NCBI GenBank assembly: GCA_035710515.1
Contig: DASTDE010000001.1
Coordinates: 682,001-746,000 of the forward strand
Reading direction: 5' to 3'
DNA: 64,000 nucleotides
From: Candidatus Rubrimentiphilum sp.
GTDB taxonomy: Bacteria > Vulcanimicrobiota > Vulcanimicrobiia > Vulcanimicrobiales > Vulcanimicrobiaceae
Position numbers and translations under genes: made by a program. Below the pieces are notes generated by a model. That model saw nothing but the letters and a program-made list of their open reading frames with translations, searched no databases and was not told the origin of the DNA. Numbering within the stretch: the stretch's first letter is position 1; every line of letters begins with the position of its first letter. Positions 7,804 to 17,477 of this stretch are shown here, piece after piece.

Positions 7804-10479
7804 TTAGGACCCGTACTGCTTTAGCAGAAACTCGATGGTCACGTTCCCTGCGATGGCATCGTGAGGAATGAGCGCATAGTGCCAAGGCTTGCCTCCATAA
7901 GTCCTTGCATGGTCGCTCGCCCAGCCACACCACTGGATGGCTACATCGCGTTTCGCCAGCACATCCTTCTCGAGCATCTGCGTCGCCATTTTTACTTCCA
8001 GCATGACGATGCCGTCATCCATTTCGGCAACGAAGTCAGGTTGATACTCAAGTTGGTCGTGACCGCTACGGTAGTACATCTGAAATTGGCCCTTTGCAGG
8101 TCTAAGCCATTTTAGCGCTTCCCGTTCAAGGATCACCGCTAACTTTCGTTCAGCTTCCGAGTGAAACTTGACGACGGACGTCAAGCACCTAGTGAAGCCA
8201 CCAAACAGATAGCGCGGCATGTTGCTCTTGTCAGCAGGCGAGATACGATAGTCGAGCGGCGGTTCGTCGAGGCTTGTGAATGCGCTAACCTTCAACTCCG
8301 TAAACCCCTGCCGAACTTCGTGGTGATACTCAACGGTATCATCGAGCCAAAAGTGATCCAACATCTGTGCATGCACCGCACGCGCAATGTCGTGCTGATA
8401 AAGAGAGAGCACGTTCCTGGCATCCTCCTCGGACAGGTAAGCCCTAAGGTGGTGGACGACTTGAGCTCCGAGGTCGTAGAGGAGATCGGCAGTCTCATCA
8501 TAGGCGACGTCGGGGAAGTCGATCAGCCCGCTTACGACGTAGTCTTCAAGCCTTTTCTCAACCACAATGCCAGGCACGAGCCCGATAACGTCGACGCGAT
8601 CAGTGCGTAGATGCTTGGCCCACAACTCCTGGCTCGGCGCGGGATAGCGCATTCCCGAAAGGTCGAGCCTAAAGGGACGAAAACCGGCCTTCACCTCACC
8701 TTTGGGTGCGACGACGATGCGCGGAATATCGATTGTCCGCTCGACGACAATTTTTGTTGCCGCTGCGATCACGGAAGCGAAATCGGACGCAGACCTTCCG
8801 ATTCCTGTCAATTCCAGCGGCGGTTGATAGAGCCGCTGCACCTCTTTGACGACCCGCGACTGTACCTCGGGTTTTATAAGGTATGAAACGCTGGGAACTT
8901 CTGCCGGAGACCGTGATAGTCTCTGCATTACCCCGTAGGCGAGCTGCGCGACTTTCTGGTCTTCAGGATTGACAAATGCTACGGTGGCGGGACCGCCTTC
9001 CCTTGACACCAGTGGTGCCGCAGCGCACCGAATGCCCAGTCCGGTAAGCACTGTCGGGGCCGCCAAAACGGTCGTGGTCTTACGAGACAGATCGGCTTCG
9101 TCGAGGATGAGCTGCTTCAGGCGAATTGGGGACTGCGGATCGTTTGCTTCATCCACGATCTCCTGAAAGCGGTCATGAGCGACAATATTTAGGCGATCAA
9201 CGGCCGTAGCGCCCGTCCGCCTGCCATACGGCAAGCGAAGCCCGCGCCCTATGCTCTGCTCGATCAGCGTACGGGCGTTAGCTGCGCGCAGAGGCACGAT
9301 TGTGTAGAGGTTAGTGACGTCCCAGCCTTCCTTCAGCATATTGACGTGGATAACGATCTCGACCGGATTATCGCTATGTTCGACCGTCAGCAGCTTCTGG
9401 ACAGTCTCCTCTTCCTTTACGCTGGAATCGACCTGGATTACCTTATCGGCGTAGCGCCCCTCGAAGAATGCGTCTGACTTGATTAGTTTTATCAATTCGC
9501 CAGCGTGTGTTGTATCGCGAGCGATCACCAACACGAACGGCTTGACGATCCGTTCGTCATTTTCACGAGCATAGGTCTCAAGATCGACCTTCACGCTCTC
9601 ATGCAGGCGGATGCCGTCTTCCAGTTTCATCGTCTGGATCGCCTCTGGCGATTTGCCCGCAGGGTTGAAGTTCTTGCGCGTGACGACAGCGGGCTCTTTG
9701 ACGAAGTGATCCTCCATCGCTCGAGCAAGCGGATAGTCGAAGATGACGTTCCTGAACGCAACCGGCCCGCGCGAGCTTTCGATGAAGGGCGTTGCGGTTA
9801 GCTCCAGTCCCAGGAGCGGCTTCAACTCATTGATCGCTCGCATTCCAGCCGTCGCACGATAACGGTGCGACTCATCCATGAGCAACACAAGGTCGGGCAA
9901 TCCAGCAAGATAATCAAAATAACTTTCGCCGATCTCTTCTCGAAACGAACGAATACGCGGTGAGCGTCCACCGCGAACTTCCGAGGAGATTTTCGCAATG
10001 TTGAAGATATTGATCGTCGTCGGAAAGAGCTGACCGCCCGACGCTATCCGGCGCTCAAAGGTCTCGCCAGTGGTGACCACTGGTGGCGAAACGGCGAACT
10101 CCGAGATCCCCTTGAACACATACTTCGGAGTGTTGGGAGTAAAGTCGGTGATCAGTTTATTGTAGATTGTGAGATTCGGCGCAAGAACGAAGAAATTATT
10201 GATGCCGTGCGCAATCCGGAGATAGGAAATGAACGCCCCCATCAGGCGCGTCTTGCCCACGCCCGTTGCAAGCGCGAAGCAGAGCGACGGAAACTCTCGC
10301 TCGAAATCCGTGACGCTCGGAAACTCGCTGCTGATCGTCGCCAAGGCCCTAACCAGATCGACGTCCTTCGACAGCGGCACGATCTCGGCCACGCGATCGA
10401 GGATTTCGAGGCTTTCGCGCTGCGGCCAACGCAAGCTCATGCGTCCGGCTATCGCGTTTACGTATCGAAGATTGCTCAT
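7804..10479 (-). CDS. res: type III restriction-modification endonuclease subunit (Res)
   Basis: ATP-dependent restriction subunit of 891 aa. N-terminal superfamily 2 helicase: Walker A ATGVGKT at 71-77, DESH box at 202-205, motif VI IEQSIGRGLRLP. The C-terminus holds a PD-(D/E)xK nuclease: PDF with Asp 815, then EVK with Glu 828 and Lys 830. Type III Res proteins work with a Mod partner, translocate or diffuse along DNA after recognising unmethylated sites, and cut nearby. It overlaps the stop of the methyltransferase gene by four bases (ATGA), so the two are translationally coupled. It is the last gene of a five-gene operon. Confidence 0.9.
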   Translation of the reverse strand: MSNLRYVNAIAGRMSLRWPQRESLEILDRVAEIVPLSKDVDLVRALATISSEFPSVTDFEREFPSLCFALATGVGKTRLMGAFISYLRIAHGINNFFVLAPNLTIYNKLITDFTPNTPKYVFKGISEFAVSPPVVTTGETFERRIASGGQLFPTTINIFNIAKISSEVRGGRSPRIRSFREEIGESYFDYLAGLPDLVLLMDESHRYRATAGMRAINELKPLLGLELTATPFIESSRGPVAFRNVIFDYPLARAMEDHFVKEPAVVTRKNFNPAGKSPEAIQTMKLEDGIRLHESVKVDLETYARENDERIVKPFVLVIARDTTHAGELIKLIKSDAFFEGRYADKVIQVDSSVKEEETVQKLLTVEHSDNPVEIVIHVNMLKEGWDVTNLYTIVPLRAANARTLIEQSIGRGLRLPYGRRTGATAVDRLNIVAHDRFQEIVDEANDPQSPIRLKQLILDEADLSRKTTTVLAAPTVLTGLGIRCAAAPLVSREGGPATVAFVNPEDQKVAQLAYGVMQRLSRSPAEVPSVSYLIKPEVQSRVVKEVQRLYQPPLELTGIGRSASDFASVIAAATKIVVERTIDIPRIVVAPKGEVKAGFRPFRLDLSGMRYPAPSQELWAKHLRTDRVDVIGLVPGIVVEKRLEDYVVSGLIDFPDVAYDETADLLYDLGAQVVHHLRAYLSEEDARNVLSLYQHDIARAVHAQMLDHFWLDDTVEYHHEVRQGFTELKVSAFTSLDEPPLDYRISPADKSNMPRYLFGGFTRCLTSVVKFHSEAERKLAVILEREALKWLRPAKGQFQMYYRSGHDQLEYQPDFVAEMDDGIVMLEVKMATQMLEKDVLAKRDVAIQWCGWASDHARTYGGKPWHYALIPHDAIAGNVTIEFLLKQYGS

Positions 10480-12107
10480 GTGTCCTCGTCGTCGAACAGT
10501 CCCGCCTGTTTCGGCCGCGTTATCTTCGGCTTAGACATCGGCAGGTTAGCGACGTTGAGGCTGTAGTCATCATGGCCCCACTCGCACCGACTGCGAATAT
10601 GGTTCGGGATCTTGCGCACCGTCAGGTTAGGCCATTCATCGAGGTTGCCACGGAAGGCCGAGCACAGAACCAGCAGCGACCTGCCCTCTCCGACCTCGTC
10701 GCTCAATGCCGCCAATTCATTTTGCGCCAAAGTCTGAGTCGTGACATAGAGGAAGTCTGTCTCCGAGGAACGGCCGTGCTGCCAATAGACATCGGGGCTG
10801 GGATCGTAACTAAATCCTTCCAGTTTGCACAGTGCCTGCGCCAGCATCTCGGCGTTATAGCGACTAGAGATGACCTCGCGTCCCCACTTGTCCTTTTGCA
10901 AGAGGGACGGCGCGAGCTCACAATATCGGAAGCCGCCGCCACCGTTCCAGCTGACGAGCTCCGAAATCCCGCCCCTATCGACTCCGTCAATAACCTTCTT
11001 GAGCCGTGGGATTACGTAGCTGTGGCAATGTTCTCCGACTTCAACCATCAACCAGCGTCGGCCCATTTTGTGGGCGACTGCTCCGGTCGTTCCCGAACCG
11101 GCGAATGAGTCTAGGACGATATCGCCCGGATCGGTTGTCACGTCCAATATCTTTTTTATGAGCCTTTCGGGCTTGGGTGTTCCAAACAGTTCCGATACGG
11201 GGCGCTCTGGAAACAGTTTTTTTAGTTCGTATTTTGCCTGGCGATTGTGGCCCGTTTCTTCCAGGGTTGCCCAAAGCGTTGATGGCGGGAGGCCTGGCAA
11301 ATCCGCAAGGTAGGTTCTCCTTCTAATACCAGTTCCGTCAGGTGTAAAACGTATCTCTCCCGTGCCAATCTTTTCCAGCAGTGTTTCCTTGGACCAGCGC
11401 CACCCATTTGGCGGTGGCTTGATGACATTGCCGTTCGGCGCCACCAGGTCAAATGTAAGGTTAACACGCGGGTGAGGGCTGTTTACCGGATTGCCATCGA
11501 ACCATGGCCCACGCGGATCGTTGTCTCGGTTCTTAAAGTGCGTTCGCTTTGCCCCGTCGTTGAGCCGATTAGGCCGCCAATCTCCCGACTTCGAATATAC
11601 TAGAATGTAATTGTGGTCCAGGGAGAATGTTTTTACGTCGTTATTGCTATTATCCGTGGAGCGCCATACAATACACGCTTGGAAGCAGGCGCGACCGAAT
11701 ATCTCGTCGCACAGCACCTTAAGGTAATGCGCCTCATTATCGTCGATCGTGATCCACATGGACCCCTCATCGCTCAACAGATTCCTAATAAGGTCAAGGC
11801 GGTCCCGCATCAAAGAAAGCCATACCGAGTGCTCTAAGCCATCGTCATAATGTTCAAAGGCGCTGCCTGTGTTATAGGGCGGGTCGATGAAGACGCATCG
11901 TACTTTACCCGCGAAGTCCTGCTCTAAGGCCTTCAGCCCGAGGAGGTTGTCACCGTGTATGAGGACATTGTCGAAAATGTCCCTATCACTCGTGCGCGCG
12001 GCGGCATGATAGCTTCTGGCCGCATCTTCGATGAGGATACGCGGCTCCAGCCGAGGCCGATTTTCCTTGCCAACCCAGGTCAGCTCAAGTCTTTGTTTTT
12101 TTGCCAC
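10476..12107 (-). CDS. mod: type III DNA methyltransferase (Mod), beta-class N6-adenine or N4-cytosine
   Basis: Site-specific DNA methyltransferase of 543 aa. The catalytic motif IV, DPPYNT (75-80), comes before the S-adenosylmethionine motif FAGSGTT (335-341), the order of beta-class enzymes such as type III Mod. The 250 residues between them would hold the target recognition domain. The sequence around the SAM motif (LFGTPKPERLIKKIL...DPGDIVLDSFAGSGTT) is typical of the family. About 190 C-terminal residues follow, perhaps for binding Res. It starts 8 nt after the ATPase stop and overlaps res by four bases. It should protect host DNA and supply the recognition specificity of the operon. Confidence 0.92.
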   Translation of the reverse strand: MAKKQRLELTWVGKENRPRLEPRILIEDAARSYHAAARTSDRDIFDNVLIHGDNLLGLKALEQDFAGKVRCVFIDPPYNTGSAFEHYDDGLEHSVWLSLMRDRLDLIRNLLSDEGSMWITIDDNEAHYLKVLCDEIFGRACFQACIVWRSTDNSNNDVKTFSLDHNYILVYSKSGDWRPNRLNDGAKRTHFKNRDNDPRGPWFDGNPVNSPHPRVNLTFDLVAPNGNVIKPPPNGWRWSKETLLEKIGTGEIRFTPDGTGIRRRTYLADLPGLPPSTLWATLEETGHNRQAKYELKKLFPERPVSELFGTPKPERLIKKILDVTTDPGDIVLDSFAGSGTTGAVAHKMGRRWLMVEVGEHCHSYVIPRLKKVIDGVDRGGISELVSWNGGGGFRYCELAPSLLQKDKWGREVISSRYNAEMLAQALCKLEGFSYDPSPDVYWQHGRSSETDFLYVTTQTLAQNELAALSDEVGEGRSLLVLCSAFRGNLDEWPNLTVRKIPNHIRSRCEWGHDDYSLNVANLPMSKPKITRPKQAGLFDDEDT

Positions 12108-12115
12108 CTACTGCC

Positions 12116-14437
12116 TTAGCTTGGCTTCTTGAGGGGATGGAGGCGGCGGCTGTCGCCATTGTTGCGCCAGAAACTCCCAGAGTTATCATTAGTGGGCCAA
12201 CCATGGTCCGGGTGAGAAAGCGCGTCCACTAACTGCACGACAAGTCTAGCGAAGCCAATCGCGTCTTGGTCGGGCAAATCGAATGAAATAGTCTTGAAGT
12301 GCGCGCCCACCGCGTTTCGCACCTGCGCGATGCTTGAGAGTTCATCCAGTATTGGTTTCAGTGGGATGTCTTTCGTGGCCGCTGCCTTAGAATCTGTTAA
12401 GCCATCTCGTATTTCTACGTGCAGCGCCTCGCGCAGCTTCTTGTCGATCGCGTCGAGTAGCTCGCCAAGGGTGTACGGGTTACCGTATCGACGTGGAAGG
12501 CGGCATTCATAACGCAGTGTTAGGTAGTCCAGGGCGTATTCTAGGATCACGCCGGCTTTGCCACATATCGATTGCGTATCAGGAGGCGTTTGCGCAAGCA
12601 AACCTTTCAGCAGATCGATTTCTGGCAGACAGCCTACGAGACTTATTCCGTCGCTGATGCTCCACTGCGTCAACTCAACGAACTGGCAAGGCCGGCCGGG
12701 CTTCAGGGACCCCCAACGGAATCGTTCGCGCCAGGGGCGATAGTGCGTTGTAACCAGAGTGTGGCAAAACTTCTCGCTAACCTCGTAGACCATACCGACG
12801 ACTCGTTCTACGTGGGGCTCATCCGCGCTGCCAAGCACGTCGTCCAGAATTAGCACGGTTTCGTCGGGCCGTTCCCGGGCAGCAAGCGCGAGGAACACGC
12901 ACAAACCAAGCGTATCGAGATGTGACTGGCTGAAGTAGGCCTGCGGAGGAGCTTCCTTACCTAAAAACCTGGCTTCCAGCTCTATTGAAGCGCGCTTCTT
13001 CGGATCCAGAGGCAATGCGATCTTGTCCAGCCCTTCGCCGGGGTGAACCTGCTCGTAGAGTTTTCCGACCTCTTGCGCGATCTCGCCGATTATCTTGTTC
13101 GTAAAAACTTGTCGCTGCTCGATGCAGTGCTTGAGTGCCTCTTCCAGTTTTGGCACCAATGTAGCCAATTGCGCACGGGTTGAGAGGTTTTGCTCGTAGC
13201 GATCGTTCGCCGCCGATAAGCTCTGGACGAACTTCTTTTCGCCGCGCCATGATGATTCCACCGCTGGCCATGACTGAGCTGTTGTCTTGTTGTCCTCGAG
13301 CCACGTCGAAACCGATTGTGGCTCAGCACTAGGCGCATTAATGGGCAAGACAACGTCAGCTTTCCATGCGTGACTTCCTACAGCTCGTTGATAGGAACTT
13401 ACGGCATCCACATAGTCGGAATTAAGTTGGGTCACCGCGGTTTGCGCAGCGGTCAAGGCTATTGCGCATTGCTGGCGTTTTCCGGTCGCCAATCGCAATA
13501 CATCCAAATCGGCGAGTCGGGCGGCAAGTGCGTCTGCCAGCCCCGCTGCATTCTCTTGACTGCGACACAGAGGACATTCGACGACACCAGGGTGAGCATG
13601 TAAGTATTTACTGCCTGCTTCCAATAGCTCCAATGTATCAGCGGCGGTACCGGTAGCGGCTTTCGCTGCTGCCAGCAACGCTTTGTCTGCTCTGGCCAAC
13701 GCTTCTGTGGCTTTCTCTAGCACCTTTTGGCGCGACTTGGCCTTTTCGGGGAAACTCGCAAGCGTGTCAAATGCGACTCGGAGCTTTCCGACGGCCGCGA
13801 TATCACCGTCTAGATCGGTCATCGGTTCGGCGATTCTCTGCTTGGCCCACGTCACCGCGTTCAGTCCCGTTGGCTCCCCGGCTGCTTCATAGAAGCCTTG
13901 TAGCTCCTGAAGGCTCTGGCCCTCGGCTTGCGCGGCGGCAGTGCATTCCTCGCGGAGGCTCTTTGTTTGCTTGCTCAACGCCTCTTCTGATGTCTCGAAA
14001 GTCGCTATATCGATAAAACGTTTGATGGCATCGTAACGCTTCGCTGGCTCCGCCTTGATCAGGTCAAGCATTTGCTGGCGCCGCAGCAATTCGATCCTAG
14101 GGCGTAGTGCCACGGGCGATACGCTCACGTCCCTTCCGATCATCTTGCCGGAACACGTGCCGGAACTGCTCTCCAATGCCACTGACAAATCCGCGAGGGA
14201 TTTTCCGGTCGTCGGCCAGTACTTTTCTAATCCCTGACCAAGGCCGTATCCTTCGAGTGATGATACGCGCTCGCGCGCGAGCAATTCAAAGGCATCGCAA
14301 ATCGTGGTCTTTCCCGTGCCGTTCTCACCATAGATCAGTGTAAGCTTCCGTGCTTTCTCAAAGTGCAGCGTGAACGTTGTAGAGGATCCTCGAAAAGCCG
14401 TGATGATAAGTGACTTGAGCGGAGCAGCCGTGCTCAT
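12116..14437 (-). CDS. Rad50/RloC-like ATPase with zinc-hook motif and HEPN-like C-terminus
   Basis: Protein of 773 aa with an SMC/Rad50-type split ATPase: Walker A GENGTGKT (37-44), signature-like SQSHLDTLG (503-511), Walker B LILDD (529-533) and an H-loop TTH (563-565). Between them are long coiled-coil-like stretches with a CPLC motif at 288-291, the position of a zinc hook in Rad50 and RloC. The 200 residues after the ATPase end in RNAVGAH (Arg 707 to His 713), which matches the Rx4-6H signature of HEPN ribonucleases. RloC and PrrC are restriction-linked anticodon nucleases with this general plan; the comparison is inference. It overlaps the preceding small gene by ATGA. Confidence 0.8.
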   Translation of the reverse strand: MSTAAPLKSLIITAFRGSSTTFTLHFEKARKLTLIYGENGTGKTTICDAFELLARERVSSLEGYGLGQGLEKYWPTTGKSLADLSVALESSSGTCSGKMIGRDVSVSPVALRPRIELLRRQQMLDLIKAEPAKRYDAIKRFIDIATFETSEEALSKQTKSLREECTAAAQAEGQSLQELQGFYEAAGEPTGLNAVTWAKQRIAEPMTDLDGDIAAVGKLRVAFDTLASFPEKAKSRQKVLEKATEALARADKALLAAAKAATGTAADTLELLEAGSKYLHAHPGVVECPLCRSQENAAGLADALAARLADLDVLRLATGKRQQCAIALTAAQTAVTQLNSDYVDAVSSYQRAVGSHAWKADVVLPINAPSAEPQSVSTWLEDNKTTAQSWPAVESSWRGEKKFVQSLSAANDRYEQNLSTRAQLATLVPKLEEALKHCIEQRQVFTNKIIGEIAQEVGKLYEQVHPGEGLDKIALPLDPKKRASIELEARFLGKEAPPQAYFSQSHLDTLGLCVFLALAARERPDETVLILDDVLGSADEPHVERVVGMVYEVSEKFCHTLVTTHYRPWRERFRWGSLKPGRPCQFVELTQWSISDGISLVGCLPEIDLLKGLLAQTPPDTQSICGKAGVILEYALDYLTLRYECRLPRRYGNPYTLGELLDAIDKKLREALHVEIRDGLTDSKAAATKDIPLKPILDELSSIAQVRNAVGAHFKTISFDLPDQDAIGFARLVVQLVDALSHPDHGWPTNDNSGSFWRNNGDSRRLHPLKKPS

Positions 14438-14619
14438 TCCGAGACCGCTTTTGCTTGAGCTAGGTCAATTTCGTGCTTCCAATCCTGGCCTCTCATGTCG
14501 CCGGCGGCAATCTTGGTGATCAGGGCGGCACGTTTGTCAGCTCGGAGTAACCCGGCTGCGATTAGGCGATCTACAACCTCGGCGGATAGAACTTCCGATG
14601 GCGATGAGTCAGCGGTCAC
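14434..14619 (-). CDS. 61-aa acidic small protein inside the defence operon, function unknown
   Basis: Short reading frame starting with GTG 14619, overlapping the helicase stop (GTGA) and the ATPase start (ATGA). The tight four-base overlaps on both sides argue that it is translated. The protein (61 aa) has a helical, charged sequence: SAEVVDRLIAAGLLRADKRAALITKIAAGDM, which can be read as two or three amphipathic helices. No enzyme motif is visible. It may be an adaptor linking helicase and ATPase, like the small middle components of ABC-ATPase conflict systems, which is inference. Confidence 0.7.
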   Translation of the reverse strand: MTADSSPSEVLSAEVVDRLIAAGLLRADKRAALITKIAAGDMRGQDWKHEIDLAQAKAVSE

Positions 14620-17477
14620 TGCACCCTCCAGCGAATCGTGAACAGCTCTTGGCGATTGACGGTTTGCTCCAGCTTTCCTTCGATTTGCGCGATGAGCTCG
14701 GCACGCTGCGCGTCGATCTTGTCCTGCGCGTCGAATAGCGTGCGGCGCTTCATGGATCGTTCGGCTTCAAGCGCCTTGACGGATTTTTGTCCAACTAGCT
14801 TTTCCTCTAACGTTAAGGCAACCGTGGCCGCTCTTCGGGCTTCCTTCATCTGCCGGTCCAGATCTTTTAGTTCGCGCTCCAAACCGACCTTGAGATCATC
14901 CGCCCAACCATCCAGCTTGTCGGCCTCCATCTCGAAGAAGCGAGCATTCCGTTCGGATATGCCGCGGCGAATTCGATCTTGCTGGTCTGCCAGCTGCTCG
15001 ACAAGTCGAAGTCTAACGGCATCGGGCACGGAGATCGGCGAGCCAATATGTGCGTCGATGGTGAGGAGACGACTAACGGTCTCTTCGTTTAGCGACGTGG
15101 TATCGTCACATTCACCAGCAGCCAACAAGTGGTCTTCGCTCTGCCCGAGAGCATCAATAGACAGGAGCACTACCACCATCCAGCCGGCTTTTCCGACTAA
15201 AGGTTCAACTACGCTGATACGCCCTTGGTGACTGGTATAGTCAAAATCAACCTCGCTGACTGGTAATTCACGCTTCAAAGCCCGATTGATAATAGCGCTG
15301 CCCAAGGGATTATTGAGGCGGAGGAGATGCGCTTCGCCTGATCGACGCGGTAACTCATAGAGACCAGTCGGTATCGACCGATCGCCAACCCATTCTGGCA
15401 GTGAGTCCAGGCGAAACGACGAGCTATTCGCGAAAAACGCTGACCCTGTCAGCTCATGCTCTGCGAGACGCATTAACTGACGCTCGAACTGTGCGAGATG
15501 CTGGCCCGTATCCTGATCGCGCAGTTTGAGCTTTTCGCGGACTTCGTCGTCGAAATTCTCCAAGAGTTTTCGACGGGCTAGGGTCATAGCTTCGCTGATC
15601 TCCGAACTCAACTCCAGTTGGAGGCTATCGAAAGCCGCCCGGATGTCGGCAGGCTGCCGGCACTGTTGGTAGATCTCTGCAATGCGCTTTTCGAAATCGA
15701 CCCCGGATTCGATGACACCTAGCACCTCGTCGCTAGCCCCAAATACGCCTTCGAAGAGCTGGAATTTCTCGGAAAGAAGCTGGTAGACGCGCTGGTCGGC
15801 CTCATTCTTACGATTGAGGAAGTTCACGACGACGACATCGTGCTTCTGCCCGTAACGGTGGCAGCGGCCGATGCGCTGCTCGATACGCTGCGGATTCCAC
15901 GGGAGGTCGTAATTGACAATCATTGAGCAAAACTGGAGGTTGATTCCCTCGGCGCCCGCCTCCGTCGCAATCATGATCTTTCCGCGATCTCGGAAATAAT
16001 CGACAAGAGCCGAGCGCATGTCCGCCGTGCGTGATCCGGTAACACGATCTGAGCCGGCATGGCGACCAAGCCAATCTTGATAGATGGCCCGAGACTGCTC
16101 ATCTGTGTTACTGCCGTTGAAGAGGACGATAGAATCTGCCCACGGGCTCTCCGCGAGCACGCGTAGTATGTATGATTGCGTGCGCCGCGACTCGGTAAAG
16201 ATGATCGCTTTCTCCGCGGCGCCAAACTCGCGAGCCTTTGCGAAACCAATGTTTAGGGCGGTGAGCAACGCGCGCCCTTTTGCGTTTTGTTCAATGGAGG
16301 TCGCCAGAGCCGTGAACCCGCGTAACTCGGCAATTTCCGTTTCGAGGGCCTGCACGTCGGCTTCGCTTAGCGGCTCTGCGACGTCATCTTCCGTCCATTC
16401 TTCCTGCGTATCGTGGAGAGCCTCATAGTCTTCAACGACTGCGTCGCTCAGAGAACCCACGCGCCGGCCTTTATCAAGCCTCAGCTCCAAACGTTTGGAG
16501 ATGGACGAAAGCGCCCCAGCGATCGCGAAGGATGACGACGCCAGAAGCTTGCGCAAGACCAGAGTCATGAGGGCACGCTGACCGGATGGCAAAGCCTGCA
16601 AATTATCGCGTTGCAGGTACGCAGTAACGAGGTTATAGAGCCGGTCCTCAGCCTCGTCCGGGCTGAATTCTTGCAGGATCGCCTGGCGTTTGGTGTACGG
16701 GACATAGGCCGTAACCTGCCGACGCAGAGTGCGGTGACAAATTGGCTTTAACCGTTGGCGCAAAATATCGAATGCTCGCTCTTGAGTGACACCGGAGAAC
16801 TGTTCGCGAAAGCTGTTGATATCGCCGAAAGAATGCTCGTCGATGAAGCTAACGAGGCCGAACAATTCTAGTAGCGTATTTTGAAGCGGCGTCGCCGTCA
16901 GTAAGAGCTTGTTGCGCTCTGCGAGTGCTACCTTAAGGGTATTGGCGATAATGTTTGACGGCTTATAGACGTTGCGCAATCTGTGGGCCTCGTCCATAAC
17001 TACCAAATCCCATGGCGTTGCAGCTACTTCCGCCGCTTTGCTGCGGGCGAACTGATAGGAGCAAATAACGACGCCATCGTGCGGCTGGAACGGACTTAGG
17101 TTCCCAGCCTTAATCGCAGCGTTAAAGGACCGCGCTTCAAGTATTGTACAAGGAATGAAAAATTTTTCGTTTAGTTCCTGAACCCACTGCTTACGAAGGT
17201 TCGCCGGCACGATGATCAGGATACGACGCCTGCCTTCAGCCCAGCGCTGAGAGATTACTAGTCCAGCCTCAATAGTTTTGCCTAGGCCCACCTCGTCGGC
17301 AAGCAGAGCCCCCTTGGACAGTGGTGACGCGAAAGCAAAAAGGGCCGCGTCGACCTGATGCGGGTTTACATCGACCTGCGCGCCCGCAACCGCCACGGCC
17401 AAGCGCTCGGCGCTGTCAGACGAGCGTCGTCGCGTGAGATTGTGTGCGATATACTTTGCTTGATGGTCGGTTATCAT
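14616..17477 (-). CDS. SNF2/RapA-type DNA helicase-translocase, first gene of the defence operon
   Basis: Superfamily 2 SNF2-type motor of 953 aa. Motif I is DEVGLGKT (61-68) and motif II DEAH (162-165). The second lobe has IFTESRRTQSYIL and the motif V-VI run TEAGAEGINLQ...IEQRIGRCHRYGQ. The C-terminal 300 residues include a long coiled-coil-like region rich in Arg, Glu and Lys. The start at ATG 17477 is chosen because the longer frame (to 17756) runs into the divergent gene; the DNA upstream is A+T-rich and probably carries the operon promoter. Relatives include RapA and the DrmD helicase of class 1 DISARM, but the other DISARM proteins are missing. It likely remodels or pumps DNA for the type III enzymes. 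Confidence 0.85.
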   Translation of the reverse strand: MITDHQAKYIAHNLTRRRSSDSAERLAVAVAGAQVDVNPHQVDAALFAFASPLSKGALLADEVGLGKTIEAGLVISQRWAEGRRRILIIVPANLRKQWVQELNEKFFIPCTILEARSFNAAIKAGNLSPFQPHDGVVICSYQFARSKAAEVAATPWDLVVMDEAHRLRNVYKPSNIIANTLKVALAERNKLLLTATPLQNTLLELFGLVSFIDEHSFGDINSFREQFSGVTQERAFDILRQRLKPICHRTLRRQVTAYVPYTKRQAILQEFSPDEAEDRLYNLVTAYLQRDNLQALPSGQRALMTLVLRKLLASSSFAIAGALSSISKRLELRLDKGRRVGSLSDAVVEDYEALHDTQEEWTEDDVAEPLSEADVQALETEIAELRGFTALATSIEQNAKGRALLTALNIGFAKAREFGAAEKAIIFTESRRTQSYILRVLAESPWADSIVLFNGSNTDEQSRAIYQDWLGRHAGSDRVTGSRTADMRSALVDYFRDRGKIMIATEAGAEGINLQFCSMIVNYDLPWNPQRIEQRIGRCHRYGQKHDVVVVNFLNRKNEADQRVYQLLSEKFQLFEGVFGASDEVLGVIESGVDFEKRIAEIYQQCRQPADIRAAFDSLQLELSSEISEAMTLARRKLLENFDDEVREKLKLRDQDTGQHLAQFERQLMRLAEHELTGSAFFANSSSFRLDSLPEWVGDRSIPTGLYELPRRSGEAHLLRLNNPLGSAIINRALKRELPVSEVDFDYTSHQGRISVVEPLVGKAGWMVVVLLSIDALGQSEDHLLAAGECDDTTSLNEETVSRLLTIDAHIGSPISVPDAVRLRLVEQLADQQDRIRRGISERNARFFEMEADKLDGWADDLKVGLERELKDLDRQMKEARRAATVALTLEEKLVGQKSVKALEAERSMKRRTLFDAQDKIDAQRAELIAQIEGKLEQTVNRQELFTIRWRVQ

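Noticed and set aside
7804-17477. DISARM or BREX
   Set aside because: There is no DrmA, DrmB (DUF1998), DrmC (phospholipase D), PglZ, BrxC or BrxL. The restriction genes are type III Mod/Res.
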